64,000 bases of DNA from Sphaerulina vaccinii (lineage: Eukaryota; Ascomycota; Dothideomycetes; Mycosphaerellales; Mycosphaerellaceae). The position numbers and the translations under genes are program-made. The DNA lies in NCBI GenBank assembly GCA_022570795.1, contig JAKUDP010000006.1:496001-560000 (forward strand). Direction: 5' to 3'. Of the stretch, positions 9,632 to 20,300 are shown piece after piece; the stretch's first letter is position 1, and every line of letters starts with the position of its first letter. The notes under the pieces are model-generated. The model made no database searches and was not told where the DNA came from. It worked only from the letters and a program-made list of their open reading frames with translations.

Positions 9632-11100
9632 CTAAGGCTTCACAAGTGCCAGCTGTGGCCAGAGACATTTGGCATAATGATTCAATGTCTTTCTCTCTGC
9701 ACCCCAAGACTAACCTGCTCTGGAAAGTATGAAGGAGAAGCTGGCAACGATTATCCCCGGTTGCCTATGGGACGAATGTGACCAAGACTTGAACATCACG
9801 TTGCTAGAGGCTGCGTTGGTGAGCAGTATGCGGCCGCATTGTTGTCGGTGCAGCTCGTTGGCAGCCATACGAGTGCGCTCTCTCGTGTCATCGATTCACC
9901 GGGTCGCAGAAGTGTTTGATCTGGTCTCGGTCCCGTTCCAGAATGCCGACATGTGGCAATGAACAGGGCGCGGAGCTCAGCAAGGAATGCCGTGGCGCAA
10001 TCTGTTGGTCAAGACAGGAACGAGTTCCGGCTGGTTATTCTACGTTCCACAACGGCAGTCAAGTGTAAATGGTGTCCTGGGGAAGTGTGCTATGCGTCGA
10101 CTTATCAGCCATACTTTGACAGGTTACATTGCGTTGTCATTTCGGAGAAGAGCAAGTTTGGCTGTCGCAAAGATAGCAAAGCTGTTGACAAGATCTGCAC
10201 CAGTCTCCTGCTCGCATCCAGGACTTCGGTGTCGAGTGAACGAGACCCTTGTCATCGGCAGAGACAGCCATTGCTCTGGGTCTCGAGAGAGTAATTCACT
10301 ACGCCATGATCGGTATCGAAGCTCCCAGGAAGGCAGCGACAAGCATATCACCAGTTTCACACAAGATAGGCACGATGACCGCTGGATCGGAGCCATGCTC
10401 TGCCCGTATTCGAGGTTCTTGTCTTCCGGACAAGAATTGATGCCGTACAGCATTGCTACCGGACTTGTGTCATGCCAAGTCTCCTTATCCTAGGCCAACA
10501 ACCTGGTTCATGCCAAAGAACCCAGTCCACCGAGTTCCGCACCTATTCTTGACAGCTTTACATAAGCTGCAATACGAGCTAGCCTTGGTTGTTCGACAGA
10601 CATTACCTTCTGGTACCTTTCGTTTTCGTCAAGCACGGATATCAGCTTCAGAACATTTGGCTGCCCTAAGTTCTGCGACCATCATTCAAGCTTATGCTGC
10701 GCAAGTCGTTCACCAGAATCTCAGCGTTGAAGACGGCGATTCGCATCTTTTGATGAGTCCGAACCACCTATCCTGCACACAATACTTCTTCCGCTGACAT
10801 AAACTTCAGAAAGCTAATGATACGAACACGGATCCGGACACGCCCATGTATGCTCTGTCAGAGCTCTCTGGTCTATTATTGGCTCCTCTATGGCCGTCGT
10901 GCCTGGCTTCCGACACCTGGACGTGCATCGTTCACTCGTAAACCTTTGTCGGTGTTCTACTTACCAATGTAGTCTGGGGCAGTGCAAATTTCAGTGCTCC
11001 AGAGAATGTGATTTGCGACTGACCGCGTGATGGCACGGCCGTGAAACGATGTCAAACATGGTCTCTCCAAGACGGCCGCATTGGGGCGCTTTCAGTCGAG
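9632..11100. other. Long intergenic region, nothing recognised
   Basis: Several overlapping frames of 60-168 codons occur on both strands (for example 9,987-10,493), none with recognisable motifs, codon consistency or splice logic. I see no RNA gene or mobile-element ends here. It could hold a degraded gene. Confidence 0.35.
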
Positions 11101-11107
11101 GCGGAAG

Positions 11108-11113
11108 TATAAA
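11108..11113 (+). promoter_or_regulatory. TATA box of the secreted-protein gene
   Basis: TATAAA occurs in the context GGAAGTATAAAGGACG, about 115 bp upstream of the ATG at 11228. A clear TATA box fits an inducible or highly expressed gene rather than a housekeeping one. Confidence 0.6.
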
Positions 11114-11227
11114 GGACGACAGGCTCGCTGACGATTGCACATATTTGTACCCGACAACTAACCTCACTCTCACTCTTCACGACCAATCGAAAGTGGTTCT
11201 GCACATCATTCCAGGACCCCGCCCAGC

Positions 11228-12027
11228 ATGCACATCCACGAATTGATTGCCTTCATCTTCGCAATTGCGACATGCATCGTCGCTGAGCCTTCAGCCCAAG
11301 CCCCTAGCACATCGCCGACTCTTGAAAACGAACTGTTCAAGCGAAGCATGCCTCCATGTGCAGAGACCTACGGGGAGAACTTCGAGCCCGAGGCTGACCA
11401 GAACATGATTAACGAGGCTGCGAAGTCTCTCTATGAGCATCAGATGGTCAATGATAGAGCTTGGAGGCACCCAATTTGTGGAAAGAGTCTGGTTATCTGC
11501 GTTTCGTAAGTGGAGCATGATTTGGTGAAGTGGATGAGGAAGCAACGGTTGTTGACCAGATGCTCGATAGAATTCCCAAGGGTATGGCTTACGTTCCTGA
11601 CAACAATCCAAACAAGATCGGTTCAGAATTGGGCCATTGGTATGGTAGAGATGGCTGTGAGTCACCCCTCCTCTAGCTCACTATCCACAATCTAACGAAA
11701 CCTTTTCTTCTGCTAGCTCAACTTCTCGCCGTCAAGTACTGGCACAACGAACTTCTCTTCAAGAGCAGCAGTGGTAGCGCAAAGTTTTACCCAGCTCACG
11801 GCACCATCTTAGCTTGCGTCAACGGCAATGTGAGGATGACCATGTACTACTCTTGCGTCAATGGCAAAGGGCAGGGTTGTGTCCCAGGTGCTCGAAAGGC
11901 TGTGCTGCTGCCAAGTGATACGAAGGGTACTGTGAGAGATCCTGATGGGTGGAAGGGACCTTGCAAGTGCTACAACAACAATCGCTGGGACATCTTTGGA
12001 AGCGATATGTCGTTCGACTTTGCCTAG
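11228..12027 (+). CDS. Small secreted cysteine-containing protein
   Basis: The N-terminus MHIHELIAFIFAIATCIVAE is a clear secretion signal, and ELFKRSMPPC around residues 36-45 offers a Kex2-type KR site before the mature chain. The last exon (11717-12027) contains CVNGNVRMTMYYSCVNGKG, GCVPGARKAVLL and GPCKCYNNNRWDIFGSDM. The intron at 11657-11716 (GTGAGT...CTAG) fits perfectly. The middle exon reads MLDRIPKGMAYVPDNN and GSELGHWYGRDG. The first junction is uncertain. The strong donor GTAAGT at 11506 gives the wrong phase with acceptor 11568, whereas a GTTTCG donor at 11501 with the same acceptor keeps frame. At least six cysteines are visible. It is a candidate extracellular protein or effector; family unknown to me. 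Confidence 0.7.
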
Positions 12028-12138
12028 TGGAAGGAGATTGCCTGGTTTGGAAGGGCGAGATTCATGACTTGATGATGATGAGTACAATGATAGATGAGAT
12101 GACATAGATTGAACGAGTAATCATGTCGATCAAGCTAT

Positions 12139-13533
12139 TCAGCCGGCCTTGAAATCTAGCATCTCTTTGCTCGACAGCAGCACGAATGTCTCGTATCTGA
12201 GCCCCCTTTTCGTCTGGTTGCCCGCAGGACCAACCCATAATCTCGCAGGCACCGATATCTCTCCGTACCCTCGAAGCAAAGACCGCCAGTAACATGCTTC
12301 GGCAGCAGGAGTGAGATAGCGCTCCCGGAATGCGACCACGCTATTGTCCGCGATGCGCTGAGCTTCATCTGGATGGGCGAGCAAATAATCCATCTTCGAT
12401 TGAAGGTCAGAGAAGTCGCGCTCTACCTCGACGTAGTTCTGCATAGGCCCATCTGGTACTAGAAGGTAGTGATGATGCTGAATGTACTGTAACTTGTGGA
12501 TGACTATCACCGAACGGCAGGCCTGGCGATATTTGAGAGATCCAGAATAGGACCGTCCTTCAACGTGGGCGATGAACATGTACCTGCAGTGCTCGTCTAA
12601 TGTGAGGTAGTTCTGTCGCGCATGCCAATTGATTTCTTTCACGTTGCTCCAGGTCATACCTCTTGCGGTGTCCAGAAGGCCTCTCCGTAGCTTTGGCGCG
12701 AATGACAATTTCCCGCGCCAGACAAGTTGTTGTATCTTACTCACGATGTTGCTCTCAATCATGATAGCCTTGTCCACAACACTGTCATAAGCACCAATCT
12801 CATTGTTCATGTCCCCAAGCATGTTATCCCATGCCCAGTATCCAAAGTCCGGTATCAGGAAGTACGACTGCTCAGCGGCCTTGCGAGCGAGTACCCAGAG
12901 TGGCTCTGTGCCGACTGAAGTGATGTCTGTAGCTTTATCCTCGACGGAGAAAATGAACTCGATATCCTGAAGCTTTCTGCGCTCTGACGCAGGCATGGCG
13001 GCCAAAGCTCGATGTATGGAGCTGAGTACAGCTACCATTTTACGCCGGTGATCCTCACCTTTCGATTTCGTTTCAATGACGTACAAGCGCTCTTGATAGT
13101 ACATGGCCCTCGTCATGCTGTTCTTTATGGCGACCTTGTCTAAGGTCTTCTCATCAATCACTTCTCTTGTGCGCCAGTGTCGTACACCAAGCTTAACGTC
13201 TTCGAAGAGTCCTGGGAATGCCGCGTCACACTGAGCTTCACTCAGCCCCTCATCATGGCCGTCTCGTTCATGCTCAAAAGTCCAGCTCGAATCATTGGCA
13301 GTGACAGAAGCCGTGTGTTGTTCCAAGCAGCTCGAACACTGGAAGGTAGTGGAAACCTGACATGTCGCGTGTCCAGCAGGGATCAAATGTGTCAAGAGTG
13401 GTGATATATCGTCTCGATCTGAGTTGGCTCCATACCACATCAGGTAAATGAAAGTTCCTGTCATCAATACGCCCAGAAGGAGCCCCAGGCGCAGACAACG
13501 TCCTGTTGGCAGTATCCAAAGAAAGTCCGCCAT
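12139..13533 (-). CDS. GT90 / CAP10-type glycosyltransferase, type II membrane protein
   Basis: An intronless 464-residue frame. Residues about 14-34 (LRLGLLLGVLMTGTFIYLMW) form a single N-terminal membrane anchor, placing the catalytic domain in the Golgi/secretory lumen. The segment HVEGRSYSGSLKYRQACRSV (about 330-350), followed by HHHYLLVPDGPMQNYVEVER, matches the CAP10/GT90 signature seen in Cryptococcus Cap10 and Rumi-like transferases. DFGYWAWDN earlier in the chain also fits. The family transfers xylose or glucose to glycans or proteins; the substrate cannot be told here. The stem contains a CSSC pair. It is transcribed convergently toward the secreted-protein gene, with about 110 bp between stop codons. 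Confidence 0.8.
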   Translation of the reverse strand: MADFLWILPTGRCLRLGLLLGVLMTGTFIYLMWYGANSDRDDISPLLTHLIPAGHATCQVSTTFQCSSCLEQHTASVTANDSSWTFEHERDGHDEGLSEAQCDAAFPGLFEDVKLGVRHWRTREVIDEKTLDKVAIKNSMTRAMYYQERLYVIETKSKGEDHRRKMVAVLSSIHRALAAMPASERRKLQDIEFIFSVEDKATDITSVGTEPLWVLARKAAEQSYFLIPDFGYWAWDNMLGDMNNEIGAYDSVVDKAIMIESNIVSKIQQLVWRGKLSFAPKLRRGLLDTARGMTWSNVKEINWHARQNYLTLDEHCRYMFIAHVEGRSYSGSLKYRQACRSVIVIHKLQYIQHHHYLLVPDGPMQNYVEVERDFSDLQSKMDYLLAHPDEAQRIADNSVVAFRERYLTPAAEACYWRSLLRGYGEISVPARLWVGPAGNQTKRGLRYETFVLLSSKEMLDFKAG

Positions 13534-14480
13534 TTCGTCTCGGAGAGGCGTTCAGCCCCGTTGATGTTCAATGGCTGCAATGATCAAAAAGGCACACACG
13601 GGAATTCCAGGGTTTTGTCGATGCACACAGCACGCCACAGCTGCGAGGGAGTCGTCAGTAAGAGAAGCCTGGCAGGTGTGTAGAGGTTCAGGAGGTGCGC
13701 AAGGCTGAGAGCGCTCTGCTTTCCGGCCAACGGAGACACCGAGTCGCTAATCAGCGCCATGGTAGAAGATGCCAAGTCTTCATAGCCACCAATAGAACAA
13801 AGTGACGAGAAAGCCTTCGATACCACAGACGTGTTCAAAGTGTAGCTGCAGGACGTCCGAGTTACACCGTCTGGCCATTCTGTAAGCACGCCCAGGATTT
13901 TCCTGTATGACCAGAACAGGCATGAACAGATCTTCTGCTACATCGATGGGACTTTTACTTGCTACTCGAGCTGTGAAGACGGCGACCCTCTTCGTCCCTT
14001 CGTCTTGTCACGGCCCTTGCAACACGAATACGAGTAGCAAGTCCATCGGCAATTCGACTCGAAGATCCTTGATTGCTGTAGCCTGTGCCGTGGACTAGTG
14101 GCTCACAGCCCTTGCAACACGAATACGAGTACCAAGTCCATCGGCAATTCGACTTGAAGATTCTTGATTGCTGTACCCTGTGCCGTGGACTAGTGGCCAG
14201 AGAGAAAGGGCAGCTCAGCAGCTGATCATATATTGGCCGGAGGCTTCATTAGGATAGTCGGGCAGTAGCTGTCTGGTCTGCCAACGACTAGCTATAATCC
14301 TGGTAATGAGCCGCATCTCAGATATACGAAAATGGCGTAGCCCACATCCCGTGTTTGAAGTTCCACGGTTCATGGAGTGACAGTAAGGTTGTTTCCGCTC
14401 GTTCCACAGATGATCGGGATCGTCCGACGTTCGGGCTTTAGCCACTTTAGTTGCTTGCTGGGAACGTACATCGCGATGAG
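13534..14480. other. Intergenic region with tandem duplication
   Basis: No recognisable gene. The upstream side of the GT90 gene probably contains its promoter. The main structure is the 96-bp-period duplication listed separately, plus a partial inverted match between about 13,943 and 14,031 around GAGTAGCAAGTCCATCG. Confidence 0.4.
14012..14197 (+). repeat. Tandem duplication, two copies about 90 bp, period 96
   Basis: Copies 14012-14102 and 14108-14197 both begin GCCCTTGCAACACGAATACG and end TGGACTAGTGGC, with only a few substitutions. The few C/T differences are too sparse to call RIP. No coding sense was found. Confidence 0.8.
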
Positions 14481-14879
14481 TGTATGGAATCGAGAGCACG
14501 ACAAGGTCCATCAAACGGGGAGAAATCACTATCAAGGCGATGCACAGGAAGCAGCCTTTCGACTTACGTCACCCCAGAAATGAAGGACACCTTTCCATGA
14601 TTCCTGGCTTCCCCAACCAGCCAAGCTACACTGCTACAATCCTCTACAATGAGAACTTTACACCATGTTCAGAAGCAAACGTAGATTCAAGATATTGCCG
14701 TCTGATGTCTGGGATCAGGAAGCGCATCGCATGGCAGGGTTTAAAATGGAGAGAGCTGGCACAATCGCCTTACGAACTCAACCACTTCCGACATGGCGAA
14801 CTCACCAAGGCATCCGGCTCAGATGCAGTAAGCTCCCGAAGTTCGAGCATGAGAACAAAGATTGGCCACCTCATAAATC

Positions 14880-16480
14880 GTGAGAGTACTCCACAGCCAG
14901 ACCAGCCAGCCAGGCTCAGCCCAATCTTCTCCATTCTGGCACCAGTCACTAAAGAAACATGTCGCCACCACGCCACGAAGTCAGCCACCAGTCAATGGCA
15001 TTCCAGAAGCGACACAGAGTGACTTTGATCAGTCCGCGGTCACATCCAAGACCATTGCCACGCCAGATGTCCCGAACGACTGTACTCTTCTAAACACACC
15101 GGAGCTGCGCTTCTTCGTAAGTCTGCTCGCAGGTGATGAAGAGTCACTGTGGCTGGTGTCCCAGAATCCTGGTACAGAGACACATCTGGTGATCGTCCAG
15201 GCATTCGTCGATCTGGAGGGTCCATTTGAGAGGATAGCGAAGCAAGATCCCAGTGCTGCACAAGCAATGTATGAGACGCTCGAGAAAGCCTGGAGGCCGC
15301 CGGCTCAGCGGATGGTGACGATGGAAAGCATTGCCACGCCAGATGTAGCAAGATCCTATACTCGGCAGGACGTTGTACCTGCATGCAGCTGCTGCCAATG
15401 TCTCTGCATATTGAAGATCCTGTACTCGGGTCTCCAACGCTGCACTCCGCTCAAGCATGTTTACCACACTGCACACAGCCGCTCGGCAGTTGGTCACGGC
15501 TGGCAACATTGCCATACCAGAAGGATCCTGCACTCGCAACGACATCAGCATGGCGCTTCTTCGTGGATCCTATCACGGGCGACGAATCTCCACTTCGGCG
15601 ACTTTCATTTGACTACAAAGGCGATCAGATGGTGAAGTCGGACGATGGCAGACTACAACTCCATGTTGCGGACATTGCTGCACCAACAGACGCCATCCTG
15701 CTTCGACTACAGAATCTTATACAGCATCTCCAACACCGCCACTTTGCTTGAGCATTGGCACCATCCAGAACACAGTTGCTCCGCGGAAGGTGACTATCTC
15801 TTCCGACTCTTCCCACTCGGATACCAAGACAAGGTTCTACGCCTCCCAAACATCACACTTCACATATCCGCAATGGCCAACGACTCGCTCTTCATCCCAG
15901 AAGGGCGCCGACCTAGATGATAATATCCTCAATGGTATTCCAGAAGCGACACAGAGCGACGTTAATCAGCCAGCGGTCACATTCAAGAGCATTCTCACGC
16001 CAGATGTACTAAAGGGCGTGACACTTTCGAGGACTCCCGAGCTACGCCTCTCCACCGAAGGACATGACACTTGCAAGAAGTCCTGAGCTACGCCTCTCCG
16101 TAGTTGACGAGAAGCATTGCCACGCCAGATGTACCAAAGGACATGACACTTGTAAGGACTCCCGCTTTGCGCCTCTTTCCACCACCGAAGGACGTGACAA
16201 TTGCGAGAACTCCCGAGCTACACTTCTCCGTGGACGTGCTCCCTACCTGCGACTCTTCCCGAGTCACACCGCTGGCCAGATGGGAGCTTCGGAGCACGAC
16301 AAACGACAACTGCATGTTGCAGACACCTGTGCGCAGATCGAACAGCCAACAGACGCCTTGTACTGGAGTCTTGGCCTCACTTGGTGATTCGAGAAGGATT
16401 ACGAGTTTCACGACTTCATTCTCCGATTTCTGATTGGGATAGTTTGTCTTCCTGGTCTTACATCCTGGTGGCATAGTCAA
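14880..16480 (+). pseudogene. Shattered coding region with repeated ATPDV / TPELR modules
   Basis: Plus-strand frames contain a recurring peptide module of the form ATPDVPxDxTLxxTPELRxF. The DNA start ATTGCCACGCCAGATGT or a variant occurs near 15054, 15330, 15508, 15990 and 16115. The second half, with ACTCCCGAGCTACGCCTCTCC, recurs at about 16035, 16080, 16160 and 16215. A longer duplication links 14,995-15,110 with 15,930-16,045 (GGCATTCCAGAAGCGACACA in one, one substitution in the other). Frames change between modules. One longer frame (14,880-15,635) has protein-like content such as LVIVQAFVDLEGPFERIAK. I do not recognise the family. It may be a tandemly amplified, now broken gene, or a gene with many small exons. 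Confidence 0.35.
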
Positions 16481-16559
16481 CAGTGCGTAGATGGAGACGT
16501 ACCTCCATTCTATGTTGCGGGCGCCTATGCGCAGGTACGTTCGCCTGCAGATGCACAGC

Positions 16560-16800
16560 ATCTGAACATCGCTCTCGTCGGTGGGACGGAGACTAATCAG
16601 AAGTACATCCCTCGCTAGCGGAACGGAGACTGATCAGAAGTACCACCCTCGCTGGTGGGACAGAGACTGATCAGCATCGCCCTCTTCTCCACTACAGCTA
16701 CAAGAAGATGACGACCAATGCTCCAGTACAGAAGGCTATCAAGAGCGGCATGCACGATGCGAGCTTCACGAGGACCTGCCTTTCTTCTGAGGCGACTTCG
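16560..16800 (+). pseudogene. Fragment related to the 16,766-17,074 minus ORF (inverted copy)
   Basis: The plus strand encodes SPADAQHLNIALVGGTETNQ and KYIP, then a stop, then two more partial copies of the same approximately 40-bp unit (GGAGACTGATCAGAAGTACC). Next comes QKAIKSGMHDASF. The minus strand at 17,074-16,900 encodes PPADALHLFIALAGGTDTDQ, KYIAQLH and EKAIKSGMDDEVEF. The two are therefore inverted, diverged duplicates. Multiple stops mark this copy as broken. Confidence 0.45.
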
Positions 16801-17140
16801 CGTCTGAGTAATGTGTTCGCCATACACGAAGGAGCAACTTCTGGTAGAGTCGTATACGATCGAGCTGCTTCCTGTACCCCATTTCAGTAGCCGCTGCAGT
16901 CCAGATTGTGTACTTCATCCACTTGTCTCTCCAAAATTCCACCTCATCATCCATGCCGGACTTGATTGCCTTTTCTGCTGGGGACAGATTGTGGGGCATC
17001 TTCCTGTTCTCGAAATGCAGTTGAGCAATGTACTTCTGATCAGTGTCCGTCCCTCCAGCGAGGGCGATGAACAAGTGCAGGGCATCAGCTGGAGGGATAA
17101 TTGGCTCAAGTACTCGTCCTGGAGCTGAGCGGCCGAGCAG
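16766..17140 (-). CDS. Hypothetical protein or exon, about 102-125 aa
   Basis: Minus-strand frame with protein-like content: PPADALHLFIALAGGTDTDQ, FENRKMPHNLSPAEKAIKSG, VEFWRDKWMKYTIWTAAATE, ending in a basic tail. The related broken copy on the plus strand (16,560-16,800) and shorter echoes of LHVADxxAPTDA near 15,660 and 16,310 suggest the sequence was once coding and has been duplicated locally. The start is uncertain: an internal Met (MFIAL in the ORF reading) is an alternative-start call, and the frame is open to about 17,140. No family recognised. Confidence 0.35.
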   Translation of the reverse strand: MLGRSAPGRVLEPIIPPADALHLFIALAGGTDTDQKYIAQLHFENRKMPHNLSPAEKAIKSGMDDEVEFWRDKWMKYTIWTAAATEMGYRKQLDRIRLYQKLLLRVWRTHYSDAKSPQKKGRSS

Positions 17141-17328
17141 AGTGCCATACCTGACCTCCTTCTCCGTTTGTTCCTTTGAGGAGTTCTGCTACCTGGTCTG
17201 CCATTCTAGTGGATGACCCCCCTCTCCACATTGTCTCGTGAATAAGGGACCCGCTACGGCAACAAGCTCGAGAATGAAGCCTGCTCGAAACACATTGGCA
17301 TTTTCAGAGACACTTACCAACCTTCCGG

Positions 17329-20300
17329 ATGCCAAGACTTAGTCACTGCACATTACTACAACTCTTGTGCTGTATCCTCAACCCCTTCACATCCCAACAG
17401 CTAGATGCCAACATGCCCATTTCTGGGCACGCGCCGCGCGCATACGCGGTCCGCAATGCTGGGTCTAACTTCTTCCATCAGCTGATGATGGATTGTGCTG
17501 TCTGGAAATCGCGACCACTGCCAGAGAGCACTGATATGCTATCTGGAGCGGAATTGGAGGGAAAGACTACGAAGGTGAGCCATCCACTCCTATCTATCAG
17601 AGGCCTTTGCTTACTTCTACAGGCACGCGAGCGTCTAGTCCAGCAGGTCAAAGCTCTACAAGCCCGCCTCAAGGAGAATGGCGGGAGATCTATGGAGCAC
17701 GAACGCATTGAGGATATGCTGGCTAAAGTCTGCACGGCAAATTATGGAGACAATATCGCTAAGCTTAAAGTGCAGCAACAACACCTGGACGATGACATTC
17801 TCAACAAGCAGGAGCAGCAGAAAGAGCTTGATCGCCAGGGTGACAATCTCGCCAGCAAGAAAGCGAATCTGTTGTCCGATATCCAGCAAGCGCAACAGAG
17901 ACACGACGATTTGAAGAAGAGGCATGGGACCATAGCATCCGATGTCCAGCAAGCGCAACAGAAACACGACGATCTCAAGAAGAGGCATGCGACCATGGCA
18001 TTCGATGCGCAAAAAGCAGAAGCCCGATACAATCAGGCTGTCCAAGAGAGTGACAGCCTCTCGACCCAGCAAGGCAACATCAAGGTGCTACAGGCCAGCA
18101 ATGATGCTTTGTTGGCTCGAAATGCGAAGTGTGTGGCCCTCACCTTCGTTCTGAAGACGCGCCTCCGTGCCAAGCCCACGATGGACTCAGAACTGTTGGC
18201 CTCGTATCTCAGCATGATGCGTTTGAACGCAAGCCTCTCCACCAGGCTCAATGTGTGCATGACTCTCGCAGGGGTCTTCTTTCAATCAGCTCGCATGCAG
18301 AAGCAGCTGGTTGAAATCAAGAGAAGAGAAGCCCGCGTAATGCAGGGACAGCTTGCAGAGATGGTCGTGGAGAAAGAGACGAACAGGATAGCCACCTTCC
18401 ACCAATCCGTGAGAGGAACAGTTGTGACCATTCATATGGGGGTTTTCTGCGCATTATATGTGCTACTCTGCCTGCAGCTTTGCCGACAGACGGCCGCACT
18501 GGATTCTACGTGGAAGACTATGCAGGGTCTCAACCATCAAATGGCCCGCGTCAGACAGGACATGAATTCGGCGCGTACTGCCCACGAAGAACAACGAACG
18601 CGCTACGAAGATCTTGTGCAGACGACGACTGCAGCAAACCAGACCCTCCTTGAGCAGAGAGCCGAAACGACCCTTGCATTCGCTGTACTACACCGTCAAT
18701 CTCGACGACAACAGACCTCTCTACAGTCGAAGCGCAAGCAACTGAGCAGCTTGACTAGCACGTTGACAAGTACTGAAGGCCTGCTTCGCATGACCACTTT
18801 CAGAGTCTATGCGCATCAGGCACTACTCGAAGTTCGCAGGCGCATAAAAGCTCGCCTGATGGCGGACTTTGTAGCAGAAAGGCGACAGCTTGGTACCACG
18901 GTGGCCGTTCTGATCGGTCACTCGAGACGGCAGAATGATCTACTCGAGTTGAAGCGCAAAGACATCATCTCGCTCAAGGCAAGCTTGTCAACCACTACTG
19001 GATTGCTTACTTGCACCACTTCCAAAGTCCGGTATCTGACAGCACATACACGCGGACTGGGTACAACGGTGGCCGTGCTCCTCAGGCATACCACAGATCA
19101 GAGCCATCTCATCCAGTTGAACCGTCAGGAAACTCTGCAACTCACCACCAGCCTGTCGTATGCCACTGGGCTATTGAATCTCACTTCCTCGAGGCTTGAA
19201 CGACATCAGGTACTCGTGCGATGGTACCGTATCCAACTAGCTACCCAGCAGACGCAAGTGTCAGCGTTGAGCACCACACTGTCCGCACTGAGACATACGG
19301 CCAGCCATCAGGCCTCCCAAAGCCAAGTGAGTGCGCACAAGGCTCAAAGAATGAAGAGGGCTGCATCCGACTGGCTCGCCAAGTATCGAGAGTCCCAGGC
19401 TCGAGTTTCAGAGCTGCAGGCCCAGATTAACGAGGCTGCTGTCGTCCATGCATCGGAATCCGAAGGACAGAATCTCATGATACGAGGCCTGCTTTTCACT
19501 GTCATGGATCTGCGACGCACACATAGCATATCTTCATCTCGCTGTAGGAGCCTTGCATTACAGTTGCAAGCCAAGATTCGACGCACCTCGTCCACCGAGG
19601 CCTCCAATATGGCTGATAGGCGAGGCCTTGTCCTATTGATCGCTCAAATGCGATTCCATGTCCGGGATATGCAGGCCTTGATCGAGGTCAAGCGAGGTTT
19701 GAAGTTGAAGGATGAACAGAAGATTGCGTCCGAGGGCTACCGAGTAAACATGATGCTCAAACAGGCCGAAAAGCAGCAACAGGCCTATAGGGATCTCGCG
19801 ACAAATCTACTCACTACACAACAGGCCCTCAAACATGAGGAGGCCTTGGTCGAGCAGCTGCAAGACGAGTGTCATGAGTTGCAAGATGAAGTCCAATCCG
19901 CAACCATCGTCGAGGAGGCTCAGCGTGGCTACGTTACCACTCTGCGAGGCAAGGCCAATGTGTCTGTGGAGAAGGCTTCGGATCTTCAACAATCCATTAC
20001 AAACCTTCAAGCAGACCATGTTCGCGCCCTACAATCGAAGCAGACATATCACGAAACATTGTCGTTGAGCAGGCTCCGTGAGCAAGAGCGAATGCATCGC
20101 CTTGCTATACAGAAGCTGGTATACCAGCGCAACCAGACGAAGCCGAATATCACAGTGTTAAAGAGAATGCTAGTGGCTACTCTGGACGGAACCTGGGCTG
20201 ATCATCGATTGGAGGTCGCTGCACTGAAGCGTACTCACGAGACTACGCTAGAGAGACGGGCCGTTGAAACCAAGCAGCAGTTGGGCGTGAAGCAGCAAAT

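Noticed and set aside
9987..10493. 168-codon plus-strand ORF in a long gene-free stretch
   Set aside because: No recognisable motifs, competing frames of similar length on both strands and no splice logic, so not called as a gene.
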